This document shows positions 42,451 through 52,607 of a stretch of 64,000 bases of DNA, piece by piece; the stretch's first letter is position 1; every line of letters starts with the position of its first letter. A program made the position numbers and the translations under genes. The notes under the pieces were generated by a model. It was not told where the DNA came from and ran no database searches. It was given only the letters and a program-made list of their open reading frames with translations. The stretch lies in assembly GCF_026914185.1 (NCBI RefSeq), contig NC_070565.1, positions 1,612,001 to 1,676,000 of the forward strand, written 5' to 3'. Source of the DNA: Puccinia triticina. Taxonomy: Eukaryota > Basidiomycota > Pucciniomycetes > Pucciniales > Pucciniaceae.

Positions 42451-44285
42451 TCAGACAAAAAAGCTCCCACGCACCGCGACTCTCCGCAGCGCGACGCGGA
42501 ACCTACCCGCGACGAAAGCCTTGGCATCGAATGTGCCGAGCATCGAGGTCTGGACGCCTTCGCCCGGTTTGCTGGTATTGGAGCGATGGTGGAGGACGTA
42601 CTTGGCGGCGTATCTGCGGAAGACGGCGGTCCTGTTTTGGAGGATGTGGAGGGGCACGTTATCGAGCACGGCGTCGAGCATCAACGCGGAGGTGGAGGGG
42701 GAGCGAGCGAGGGAGGCGGGGATGAAAGCCGGGGGAGCCAGGCTCGCAAACGCGCTCTCCGGGAGCCCGTCCTCGGCAGAGGGAGAGGGGGGGAGAGGGC
42801 CGTCGAGCAGGACCACGTCCGGGCGGAAGAGCCGGATGTCGAGCATGCCTGCCAGCCCGGCGAGCTCGGCGGGCAAGACGACGAGGGCGTGGAGGACGCC
42901 CGAGCAGCGCAGCGGGGCCCGGGGCGGGAACAGGCCCGGCAGGCCGATGTGCATCTCTCGGATCTCGAGCGACTCGAGGAGGTCCGGCGTCGGGCTTCCG
43001 GGGAACTGCAGTCGGAGGTCCATGGTGGACAGGAAGGCGCTGATCAGCGTCGGCACCTTCGGCGCCCCGACCTCGGCGGCGGATAGGCTCAGCGGTATTT
43101 GGTTTGCTCGGGGGTCCGCTGCGGGGAGCGCCCGAGGGATGCCGGCGTACCGGACGGCCAGCGAGTTGGGCTTGCCCGCCAGGAACCTGTTCAGGAAGCC
43201 CGACAGCGGGTCGTCGTCCTCTTCCCCCTGTAGGGTGCTGTTGGGAGAGGCCAGGGAGGGAAGCAGGAAGCCCTCGATCGCCAGCGCCAGAGTCTCCGCG
43301 GCCGGGTCGAGGGCGAACGGGAGCGTGTGCGAGGAGGCCAGCGGGACCAGACGGTGGCGAGGGCCGTGGACGAGCAGCACGGATAAGGGGATCGGCCATG
43401 GCACGTCCACGGCCACGTCCAGCTCTCGGATGTGCCGGCGCAGCAAGAGGAGCGGGTTCGGGGCCGCGACGGTCGCCCGGATGCCCACCCCCGCCCGGCC
43501 ATCAGACGTGTCCTCAGCGGGGATGGGGAAGAAGGCGTAGGTGGAGAGCGTGAGCAGCGCGGCGGGGTCGGCCCATTCGGCAGGCACCTTCGGCACTGGA
43601 CAGCTCACAGGGGTCAGGACGCGGACATAAGCAGGAGATGGTCTTGGGGCGTACGAGTGACGGGGAGGTGGAGGGTGAGATGGGGCAGCCGGAGGTGGGC
43701 GAGGCTGCGGAAGAGGGCGTCGGTCCACGAGTGTTGGTCCGGATGGGTGTCGAGCCGGAGCCGCAGATCTCGGAGGGCCAGACGCAGGGTGAGGGTGCGG
43801 CGGGTGAGCAGACGGGGCAGCTGGGCCGGGCCGGGGAAGCGGAGCCGGAGGTGGAGGGTGGTCTGGGCGTCGCGGAGGGAGAGGCGGGCCGGGCTCTGGA
43901 GGCGGATCTCGAGCAGCGGCTCGGCGGCGGCGGCGGCGGCGTCGAAGAGCTGGATGGGGGCGGAGGAGGCGAGTGTGGCGGCGGCGGTGCGGCGGAGGAT
44001 GGCGGCGAAGAGGCGGGTTTCGATGCGCGAGAGGAAGGATGTGGGGGTGGTGAGGTGGGCGAGGTTGAGGGTGGTGCTGGCGCGGATGCGGAGGTCGAGG
44101 GTGTTGGCGAGGGTGAGGTTGGCGAGGGCGAGCCGGGTGGAGGGCAGGTCGACGGCGAGGAGGTGCTCCGGCGGGGGCCGGCTCCGGTGCAGGGCGGCTC
44201 CGATCCGGAGGTGGATGGTGGCCAGACAGAGGCCGAGGACCGCCAGGGGGACACCGACGAGGGCGGCGAGGTGCTTGGCGTTCAT
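42451..44285 (-). CDS. GC-rich host gene, two exons, membrane-anchored protein of unknown function (591 aa)
   Basis: Exon 1 is 44285-43655 and exon 2 is 43595-42451; the 59-nt intron has GTACGC and CCAG ends and a CTGAC branch-like site. Together they give 591 codons. Residues about 8-28 form one hydrophobic segment (LAALVGVPLAVLGLCLATI), a signal anchor. The rest is Leu/Ala/Arg-rich, with repeated short strands typical of beta-rich lipid-associated or lumenal proteins. I do not recognise the family; a DUF3712-like vacuolar protein is only a guess. GC content is far above the flanking transposons. The LTR of element E begins 17 bp upstream of the ATG. Confidence 0.7.
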
Positions 44286-44302
44286 CGTGGGTGTATGCGC
44301 CC

Positions 44303-44632
44303 TGTAAGACTCCTCAGAGAATGCACTCTGACGATAAGATGTGCGTCGAGGTGATTAGCTCAAGTGCGCCTTGGTATCGGTCCAAACTCGGTTGATTACA
44401 CTCACCTGACGATAAGATGTGCGTCGAGGTGATTAGCTCAAGTGCGCCTCGGTATCGGTCAAAACTCGGTGAGGAAAGAGTGGAACCGGTACCGGGCGCC
44501 TTGGACTAGACTAGGTACAAATGGGCGCAGCCGCAGTAGAGTATGTATGTACAAAGGGAAGTACATGCATAAAGATGAATAAACTTGGGATTTGCTAAGT
44601 TTACCACATTGGCTCTACCCCGGCCTCCAACA
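44303..44632 (-). repeat. 3' LTR of element E
   Basis: In plus orientation it starts TGTAAGACTCC and ends CCTCCAACA. It contains an internal tandem repeat of period 78 (GACGATAAGATGTGCGTCGA at 44330 and 44408). It reads toward the ATG of the host gene at 44285. Confidence 0.93.
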
Positions 44633-44657
44633 CCCCCCCCCCCCAAGGTGGTAAACT

Positions 44658-47600
44658 TCACCCCCGTAGTCCCAGCTTCACGACCGCCGCGTCCATTTTG
44701 TTTGGTCCTAGCTTTTTGGTGAAGATATCCGCCTGTTGTTTGTGGGTGCTTGTCCAGGTAATCTTGATGTTATTTTCACGGACAAAATCGTTGATGAAGT
44801 AGAAAGCTCGAATCAAATACTTTGTTTTCTTCTTTGATGAGTTATCACTAGCTATGAGAATTGCCGCTTCGTTGTCGCAATAAATGTTCATTTTCATTGT
44901 GTGGTGAATGTCTTCAAGCAATATTGACAAGCCCGCCAGATGTTGAGTACCTTCCGACAACGCCACATATTCCGTCGGGCACATCGAGAGTGCCACCACT
45001 GTTTGTCTTTTGGCCCCCCAAGCTATAGCGTCTCCCTGATGTTTGTTGACAAATCCGGATGTTGACCTTTTGTGTTCTCCTCCCCAGTTCGCGTCCGTCC
45101 ACAGATCCAATGAGTCCCCTTGCCCTTTCAGCATCAATTTCATGCCCGTAGATTTCTTCAGGTATCCTATCAAAAAATCCAGCGCTTTCCAATGTGCATT
45201 TGAAGGGTTGTCGCTGTACCTAGCTAGCAAATTGACGCCATAAGAAAGGTCTGGTCGTGTTCCTGCCGCTAGGTACATTAGTGATCCAATTATTGATCTG
45301 TACGTCGTTTGGTCTACTGGTTCACCGGAATGGATTTCTAGATCTTCATTGGGTAATGTGCTTCTGCAAGAGTAGATTGGTCTTTTGTAGTCATGAACAA
45401 TTTGACTCGCCAGTTTTTCTTGATTGAGTTCAACTACATCTGCTCTCAACTTGATGTTTATCCCCACCAATTTCTCCACTTTGTCCGTCCATTTGATCTT
45501 CATTTCCTTCTCCATTGCCGTTTTCAATTCCATCATCAAATCCTTGCTCGACGCCACCGCAAAACCGTCGTCCACGTGTAGCCAAATGATTATGAATCCG
45601 CTCCCACGCCAATAGATGTATAGAGACTGTTCTAATTCCAAAGCAATGAAACCAATCTCTTCCATTTTTGACTTGAAAAATTTCCACCAACATTGTGCCG
45701 CTTGCTTTGTTCCGTACATTGCCTTCTTGAGTTTCATGATCTTCCCCTTGAGTTCTGGTCTGATTTCTATTGGAGGTTGCACGTAAACTTCTTCCTCAAT
45801 TGGGCTGTACAGATAAGCCGAGCTGACGTCAAAAGTTGCTATTGGATAGTGATACTTGATTGCTAGAGAAATGAGCAATCTCAGAGTTACTAGTGAGGCT
45901 GTTGGCGCGTATGTTTTGTTACAGTCTCGACCCATAACTTGGTTGAATCCCTTGGCTACGTACCGTGCATGGAATATCTCCGGTTCATCCGGGGAGCTTC
46001 CATCCTTGATTGCAAAAACCCATTGGCACCCTAGTGCTTTCACGCCTGCAAATGGTTCAACCGGCGTCCATACCCCTAGCTCGAAAAACTTTTCAATCTC
46101 GTAATTTGCCGCCTTGAACCACTTCACTGAGTCTACCGCTTGTAACGCTGTCTTGATGTTGAGAGGGAGTCTTTTTTCTTCGCCTACCGGAAGGTTTGCT
46201 ACCGCACGCTCTTCCGCTTTTGCCATCACATCAGTTTCTTCTTCCCCCAATTTGAGTACTAGCTGGTTGATTATGAAATCTAGGTCCGTTTTCTTGGGTT
46301 CTTTCTTCTTGACCGGGAGGTTTTGGAATTCAGGAAATATAACAGAAGTCAAATGCAGTATACGTCCGTCTTGTGTTGAGTGAATTAGCCAACCTCCTCC
46401 TGATGCCGGATAACCGATGAGCTTCCCAACATGCGCACGCTCCAAAAGTTTGTCGCGCTTGTCCTTCGGGATATGCACAATTGCATCAGCTCCAAAAGGG
46501 TACAATACATTGGGGTCGATTTGAATTTTGTACAGCGCTGTCAGCGGACAAGAGCTAGTCTTCTTGTTCGGAATACGGTTGTGGATGTGTGCCGCCATTC
46601 GATACGCGTAAATCCAGTATGGTCGCAGCATTCCTGACCCGTGTAGCATCGTCCTGGCCATGTCGCCCAGGGTTCTGTTAACTCGCTCAGCCTCGCCATT
46701 TTCATCCGGGCTATATGGTGGTACAGGAGCTAATGAGACTCCGATCGGGACCAAGAGCTTCTTCAGCGACGCCGTGTACTCCGGTGCATTGTTGCATCTG
46801 ATGTTCTTTGGGTATTGACCAAATGTATTCTTAAGATGATGAAGCCATGCCATGATCTTCGACGGGACCTTGCTCGTTTCAACCATTATGTCACACCATA
46901 TGTATGTGGACGCATGATCTTGCATCGTGAGTACGTAACGTTTCCCCAACATGTCGTATTGAAAAGGACCGGCCACGTCGGAAACTAGGAGATCTAGAGG
47001 TTCGTCGCGTGGTATGAGGGAGTTACCGCCTGGAGACTTCTTGTCAACACTCTTGGATTTTGCACATTGGGTACAAAAGAACGATTCCCATTTCTTTCCT
47101 TCAATTTCATCCGGGTAGTGCTGCTTGAGGTAGTTTCTTACTACTTCTTCTGACACATGTCCAAGTCGACGATGCCACAAGAATGGATCAAACGATGGGC
47201 GCTGGGTTACTTTGTTTATTTTCAATGATTGTTGTAAATTACTTAGGAACCAGCAGTAATTTTTGTACAAAGTTTTGAAAACTACATTCGAGGGGCTAGT
47301 AAGAGTTGCATTCCGCCCTTGTACCATGAGAGTCCAACCCGCGCATGTCAATCGACCAACCAAAAGGATGACTCCGTCTACTCCGGGGCAATAGAAAACG
47401 TCTTCAATCGTCACGTTCCCCTGCTTCGTCGGTATCGTGATTGTTCCCTTGAGGCTAACATCAACCAAGCAGTCAGTGACTGCTAGGAGTATCTTCCTGG
47501 GTTGATTGAGTTTTTCCGTTGAAGTGTAGAAGTCGAAGGAACCACTCACATGAGTCGAAGCTCCGGAGTCCAGAAGAATTTTACCGTCACTCACTTCCGG

Positions 47601-48971
47601 CACATCTAGTTGTCGGATCCGGTTGTGTTTGCCAAACGGTTGGTCTGGTGGTAGATAGTTCGACCCTGGCGTATCATGTCCTTCCGGCGGCGATCCAATT
47701 TCGCCAGAGTTGACGTCTTCCCAGAAAAGTCGGCAGTTATTGTACCAATGTCCATTTTGTTTACAATAGTGACATTGTATACCATGTTTGGTCGTGAGCC
47801 AGGGGTTGAGTGGGTAACCTCTGAAGATTGCTGCTTTCTCAACTGACAGGTTGTGCTTGGGTTGGGTTGTTGGCAAGCCGTTTTTCTGGTTCGTTTGGCC
47901 TTGGGGGTTAGGACTCGGGGTTTGTGGGTTGCAACGATGGGGCGGAGCATATCTGCCTTGAGGGAACCGGACTGCATTGATTGTGTCGAGGTCTATCGGG
48001 GAATATGAGTCTTCAACAGCTGCAGCGACCGCTTTTTGTTGAGATTTTCCTGTTGCCGCTTGTATGACGGTCATCACATCGCTTAGGGTGGGCGCAGCCG
48101 CTGCTTCGAGCTTCTGGCCGACAACGAATTCGAATGTCTTTGCGTCTATCCCCACCGGTGCCGCAAAACTGAACTGCAAACACAGTCCACCGACTTCTTC
48201 AAGGGTGAGTTTGAGTTGGTTAATCTCCGCCCACACCTTGCTCCATCGCGCGAGATCTAGATCGGTGCCTGGAGTATGGGTGCTCATGAGTTCAGCAAAC
48301 TGTCCTATCACATCAAGCTTGTGCTGTCGGTCAGATCGATCGCACTGGCTCTTCAAGTTCGTGAATATCGTCCAGGGATCATCTGAATTGGTGCCATCGA
48401 CAATATCGAGGAGGGGTTTTTCGATGGTTGACCGAAGAAGGCAAGCTATTGCGGCTTGATCTTTTGCTGACTTAGATTTGAAATTCAACTCTAGTTCGGT
48501 GAAGGTGCCCTCATTTTTGAATACATATTTCAACGTCCAATTAATTTCGCGGTTCCAGACAGTGAAATTTGCTTTTCCTTTTGCTAGCTTGGTTTTCTTT
48601 GGGTTATGCATCAGGTGGAGCTCGAGGGGTTTCTTGTGGAAGCTGTTGAGCACGCTATTGTTCCCTTCGTTCTGGATTAATTGGGGTTGTTGAATTCCAC
48701 TGGTGTTGACTAAAGTCGTGAGCCGATTGAGTTCAGCTTTTAGTCGAAAAAAATCTTCAGTGGTTACTTGGTCCGCCATTTCGACTTCTTTTGAGGAGGA
48801 TTGTTGAGGAGTGTTTAAACGTTCGTAAAATTCTTTCCGTTCTTCTTCTATTTTCTTGATTGTTTCTAATCTTTCTTGTTCTTCTTTCTCTCTTTCTTTC
48901 TTCTGTTTTTCTAACGTTTCTGCTATTGCTTGTTCTTGAATTTCTTTGATTTTTCCTCCTTTACCGACCAT
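44658..48971 (-). CDS. pol: Element E gag-pol polyprotein (1437 aa)
   Basis: ATG at 48971, stop TGA at 44658. In order: a Lys/Glu-rich coiled-coil N terminus (about 1-55), gag, CCHC knuckle (CHYCKQNGHWYNNC), protease (ILLDSGASTHVSG), integrase zinc region (HRRLGHVS..CTQC), DDE core, RT (LHVDDGFAVAS) and RNase H (DLWTDANWGG; IYCDNEAAI). The order is Copia. The frame is uninterrupted, but the second catalytic Asp of integrase is Asn (IRCNNAPEY where the family has RxDN), so integration should fail despite the intact frame. The remaining integrase acidic residues (SDVAGP, NGEAER) are present. Confidence 0.94.
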   Translation of the reverse strand: MVGKGGKIKEIQEQAIAETLEKQKKEREKEEQERLETIKKIEEERKEFYERLNTPQQSSSKEVEMADQVTTEDFFRLKAELNRLTTLVNTSGIQQPQLIQNEGNNSVLNSFHKKPLELHLMHNPKKTKLAKGKANFTVWNREINWTLKYVFKNEGTFTELELNFKSKSAKDQAAIACLLRSTIEKPLLDIVDGTNSDDPWTIFTNLKSQCDRSDRQHKLDVIGQFAELMSTHTPGTDLDLARWSKVWAEINQLKLTLEEVGGLCLQFSFAAPVGIDAKTFEFVVGQKLEAAAAPTLSDVMTVIQAATGKSQQKAVAAAVEDSYSPIDLDTINAVRFPQGRYAPPHRCNPQTPSPNPQGQTNQKNGLPTTQPKHNLSVEKAAIFRGYPLNPWLTTKHGIQCHYCKQNGHWYNNCRLFWEDVNSGEIGSPPEGHDTPGSNYLPPDQPFGKHNRIRQLDVPEVSDGKILLDSGASTHVSGSFDFYTSTEKLNQPRKILLAVTDCLVDVSLKGTITIPTKQGNVTIEDVFYCPGVDGVILLVGRLTCAGWTLMVQGRNATLTSPSNVVFKTLYKNYCWFLSNLQQSLKINKVTQRPSFDPFLWHRRLGHVSEEVVRNYLKQHYPDEIEGKKWESFFCTQCAKSKSVDKKSPGGNSLIPRDEPLDLLVSDVAGPFQYDMLGKRYVLTMQDHASTYIWCDIMVETSKVPSKIMAWLHHLKNTFGQYPKNIRCNNAPEYTASLKKLLVPIGVSLAPVPPYSPDENGEAERVNRTLGDMARTMLHGSGMLRPYWIYAYRMAAHIHNRIPNKKTSSCPLTALYKIQIDPNVLYPFGADAIVHIPKDKRDKLLERAHVGKLIGYPASGGGWLIHSTQDGRILHLTSVIFPEFQNLPVKKKEPKKTDLDFIINQLVLKLGEEETDVMAKAEERAVANLPVGEEKRLPLNIKTALQAVDSVKWFKAANYEIEKFFELGVWTPVEPFAGVKALGCQWVFAIKDGSSPDEPEIFHARYVAKGFNQVMGRDCNKTYAPTASLVTLRLLISLAIKYHYPIATFDVSSAYLYSPIEEEVYVQPPIEIRPELKGKIMKLKKAMYGTKQAAQCWWKFFKSKMEEIGFIALELEQSLYIYWRGSGFIIIWLHVDDGFAVASSKDLMMELKTAMEKEMKIKWTDKVEKLVGINIKLRADVVELNQEKLASQIVHDYKRPIYSCRSTLPNEDLEIHSGEPVDQTTYRSIIGSLMYLAAGTRPDLSYGVNLLARYSDNPSNAHWKALDFLIGYLKKSTGMKLMLKGQGDSLDLWTDANWGGEHKRSTSGFVNKHQGDAIAWGAKRQTVVALSMCPTEYVALSEGTQHLAGLSILLEDIHHTMKMNIYCDNEAAILIASDNSSKKKTKYLIRAFYFINDFVRENNIKITWTSTHKQQADIFTKKLGPNKMDAAVVKLGLRG

Positions 48972-49018
48972 TCAGGTTCTGGTCTCCCGAAAATTGGAAC
49001 TTGAATCCCGATCGCGCT

Positions 49019-49039
49019 GCTCAGAGCCGGCTTTTAACC
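49019..49039 (-). promoter_or_regulatory. Primer-binding site of element E, complementary to a tRNA-Lys anticodon arm
   Basis: Beside the LTR the plus strand reads CAGAGCCGGCTTTTAACC, which is the end of a D-arm plus anticodon arm of tRNA-Lys (anticodon TTT), ending at about nucleotide 40. As with element D, this implies a 5' half-tRNA primer. Confidence 0.7.
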
Positions 49040-49369
49040 TGTAAGACTCCTCAGAGAATGCACTCTGACAATAAGATGTGCGTCGAGGTGATTAGCTCAA
49101 GTGCGCCTTGGTATTGGTCCAAACTCGGTTGATTACACTCACCTGACGATAAGATGTGCGTCGAGGTGATTAGCTCAAGTGCGCCTCGGTATTGGTCCAA
49201 ACTCGGTGAGGAAAGAGTGGAACCGGTGTCGGGCGCCTTGGACTAGACTAGGTACAAATGGGCGCAGCCGCAGTAGAGTATGTATGTACAAAGGGAAGTA
49301 CATGCATAAAGATGAATAAACTTGGGATTTGCTAAGTTTACCACATTGGCTCTACCCCGGCCTCCAACA
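49040..49369 (-). repeat. 5' LTR of element E
   Basis: Partner of 44303-44632. Three of the differences are CG against CA or TG changes. Confidence 0.93.
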
Positions 49370-49373
49370 CGCC

Positions 49374-49594
49374 CCTGCCCACACTCAGCCTGCAGGCGCA
49401 ATATAGGGTTGGTGTGACAGGCGGCAGGACACCCCAGCGACTGTGACATCTACAGCCCAGTTCACCTTGCGTTCAAAAACAACAGTTGTTGCTACAAAAG
49501 TCAGACTCCCACGGCCGTTTTAAGGTCTTTTAAGCTCCTCAACCAGCAGCGGCAATTTTAGTTGGCGGCTTAAAATGCCCCAACATTGGATGAC
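49374..49594. other. Displaced upstream flank of the host gene
   Basis: Before element E inserted, this sequence continued into 44302 and so was the immediate upstream region of the gene at 42451-44285. No motif is identified with confidence. Confidence 0.45.
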
Positions 49595-49742
49595 TGGAGG
49601 ACTTCCCACCAATCTGGAAACCCAGATTTTCCCAGATTTCGCAGGGAAATCTAGGCAGATCTAGAATTTGGGACAATCGAGCCCAGATTTCCCCGCAAAA
49701 TCTGGAAAAATCTGAGTTCCCAGATTGACGGGAAGTCCTCCA
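49595..49742. repeat. Fold-back MITE, copy 3 (148 bp)
   Basis: The ends are TGGAGGACTTCCC and GGGAAGTCCTCCA, with a self-complementary interior of AGATTT/AAATCT words. It is closely related to 7667-7814. Confidence 0.75.
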
Positions 49743-51039
49743 CTTGCCGTTGAGATCTGTGGGCCTCCCAGAAGTGATCTAGAGCTCAAAGAAGCTAGAT
49801 TTCCCTGCAAAATCTAGACTTTCTGGGTCTAAAGGGCCAGCATCTGTGGTGGTCCCAGATTGCACAGGAGGTACTCATTACACTCTTCATGTTTGCTTAA
49901 TAGAGAAGGGCTTGTAAAAATTTTGAAAATATAATTGGGTGCAGGAGAAAGAGAAAAACCCAAAAACTCACAGTAGAATTTTGAGAAAACTTTGAACAAC
50001 TTTTTAAAAAATGTAAAATTTGTTCTGATTGCCAAGGAATAGAGAATGTCAAAGAAGACTCAGATACCTGTTGGCACCCAGGCACCTGCTTGTTCTTTTC
50101 ACCAAACTCAGTACCTCACACCACACCCAGCACCACCTGGCGGTTACCAGTGGTACTATTGGCGGGTACTACAGGTCCCCTGGGCTAATTTTTATATTTT
50201 TCTCTGTAAAATCAATCACAACCTTTACTTTTCAGACATGCATGACTACTAATCACCTCTATCAGCAATAATGTACTTGACCTGATGAACATATTGTCAC
50301 TATATCACTGACATAGCCATCTGACCCAAACGTACTACTAGACTTAGACCGCATCCGCCGTCTCAGGTATTGGGTTACACTCACTTTGTTATATCAGCCT
50401 CCAGGCTACAATCACATAAGCATAGTTGAAATCTGTTTTAAGAGCATCAGTACATGGTTGTGCTGAATTCCATAGGCTATAAGGCAAGGTTACTGAAAAC
50501 CCACCCTTGTCATTCTATATTGTAAGGCTACCTAAGGAGAGTTGTATCTGACACTCTCAAGTCTGTGTTCTACGCCAGCTGCTCTGTGACCGCTGTATTA
50601 GTGATCAGCTGATAATCCACACACAGCGTGGTCTAGTATGTCATCAAATAATTCCAGTGACAATGCCAAAAGAGAACTATATTGCTAGCTTCTGAGATGC
50701 TACCTTCTACCTGGCTGTGGGACCATAACAGGTGGTGGGCAGTACCTCTGGGAGGTACCCAGGTACCGCACCGCTTTCCTTCAAAAAGCTTGGGCCTTGC
50801 ACTGCACCCGGAGCCGCTGGGCGGGTGCGCGGGATACCTGCCAAGTGGTACAGGGCCCATCAGGTACCGATTGTTGATCTCTACCATAAATTTTTAAAAG
50901 GCCTTGAAATGGGCTCTCAATTTTTTTGTAAAATTCTGAACCCCCCTAATAAGGTATTGCATGCGAAGACCATCTAATTAAGCAATGCGGTGTTAAAACA
51001 CAAAATAAATAAATAAAAAACAGCACATTTTCTGAGAGT
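49743..51039. other. Intergenic, no supported gene
   Basis: Two GC-rich blocks (about 50060-50190 and 50745-50870) look like diverged relatives of one another (GGTACC words and GGCGGGT). No coding frame or element terminus is supported. Confidence 0.35.
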
Positions 51040-51044
51040 CTGCC

Positions 51045-52492
51045 TGTCAGCCTGCGTGATGCCAAGGACAATAATCCTTCTAGCTACACGAGCTGCAAAG
51101 TGAAATACTAGAGTTTTAAGGACTCTGGGGATGATATCCAAGGCTTTGGAGAGGTTGTGTGGCGTAAAAAATAGAGAAATAGTAGTTTAATTATATTAAT
51201 AAAATTAATATAATTAAAATAAGAGGGGCCTGCAAGCAGGGGTGGTTTAGATCCCTCTAAGGTATCGTGCAAAAGCAGAAGATTTAGGTACCTGTTAGTA
51301 CTGGGGCCTGCAAGCAGGGGTGGTTTAGATCCCAGCAAGAATGAAGCGGAGAATCTCAAGAGAAAGGGGTTAAACTTACTAGAATTAAGCCCTTAAAGTC
51401 TTGAGGTTCTTCAGGGGAGAATCTGAGCAGATTCAGACGAAGGAATTGAGCTAAAGTCAGCAACTAAGGATCTTACCAGGCAGAGAACAGGTGTTGAGCA
51501 CGTGTTGGAAGCGGGTAATGATCAGAGTAGGTGTAATAGCATGAGGGAGGGTCTTTGGAGCGCACAGAGGGCCCTTTAAATAGTCATGAAAGCCCTCAGG
51601 GAGCGCTCAGGGAGCCATATAGCTGCTGGCCAACTTGTGGGCGTAATTCTGGCTCAATTTGGCGGTTGGCCAACTTGTGGGCGTGATTTTAGACCAATTT
51701 GGCAACGCTACAGGAGGACTATTCCTTTTTGGGGCGTGCAAATGGCTGCAAAAGTAATATTTGGCCGTATCAGGACTAGTCTAAAACACTTCTAACTAGT
51801 AGGGGTTGTTACGTGTGTCCTATCTTCTAGATTGGGCCACTTATGATGCTCCTGTATCATAATTAGTCTGAAACACATGGTAATTGTTTCAGGCTAATTT
51901 ACAGGTTACATAATAGTAATTACTGTTTGGGACATGCAGACTGTCACGTGTGGCCAATTGTTCTGCTTTGGTCTACATAATGACATCACATGTACCAATT
52001 GGTTGGTACTTCTTATCTTTGTGCGTCAAGAATGTTTTATTTACATCATTACATATGTAATGGAACATTCTAGGCGCTCATGGGACTCAGAAGGTGTCAT
52101 ATCTTCATAGTATGGCGTGATCACGGCCTTTTTGGGTGTCTGTGGCGCTTACAAGCATATGTACATGAGCATATAAGCATGAGCGCTACCTTATCCGTGG
52201 TAACTGGGTATATTTTCATGTGTAATTTACACAGGGAAGGAGTAAGAGTTTAGGGTACGTTGCAGTGAGGTACCCTAGTTTATTTTAGGCGTAGATTAGG
52301 AATCTGAAGTAATATTCTACAATTTACATATGTAAGAGTGCGTAATAATGTCTCTTTCATAGGTAATATTTATACTTTTTATAGTGTTACATATGTAGGA
52401 GATTAGTAATAATGTCTCTAACATATGTAACAATTTTATTATTTTTCTGTGATATTATGTCACGGTGGCTCTGACATAGTAGCCAGCTGACA
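51045..52492 (-). repeat. 3' LTR of element F
   Basis: In plus orientation it starts TGTCAGCCTG and ends AGCTGACA. Internal direct repeats include a 31-bp GGGGCCTGCAAGCAGGGG.. unit (about 51225 and 51303) and GGCCAACTTGTGGGCGT (about 51628 and 51667). Several ACATATGTA motifs lie in 52030-52440. Confidence 0.94.
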
Positions 52493-52607
52493 TTCCCTAC
52501 CCCTAAGATGAGTCTCCAACTCAAAAAAAAAAAAAAAAAAATTGGGCTCATATAAAGCAACAAATCCAAACAGGGGGTAAGCTTGGGAGAAGAAAAAAAA
52601 AAATTTA

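Larger units (their letters stand above)
44303..49369 (-). mobile_element. Ty1/Copia element E, full length, single open polyprotein
   Basis: The element is flanked by 330-bp LTRs (44303-44632, 49040-49369), with about six differences, and by the direct repeat CGCC (44299-44302, 49370-49373). Minus orientation. The PBS abuts the 5' LTR at 49019-49039 and a G-run (TTGGGGGGGGGG) abuts the 3' LTR. It has split the host gene at 42451-44285 from its upstream sequence. Confidence 0.95.

Noticed and set aside
42407..44354. Long plus-strand and alternate minus-strand frames over the GC-rich gene
   Set aside because: High GC removes stop codons in all frames. Only the minus two-exon model has a signal anchor, proper splice sites and a start.
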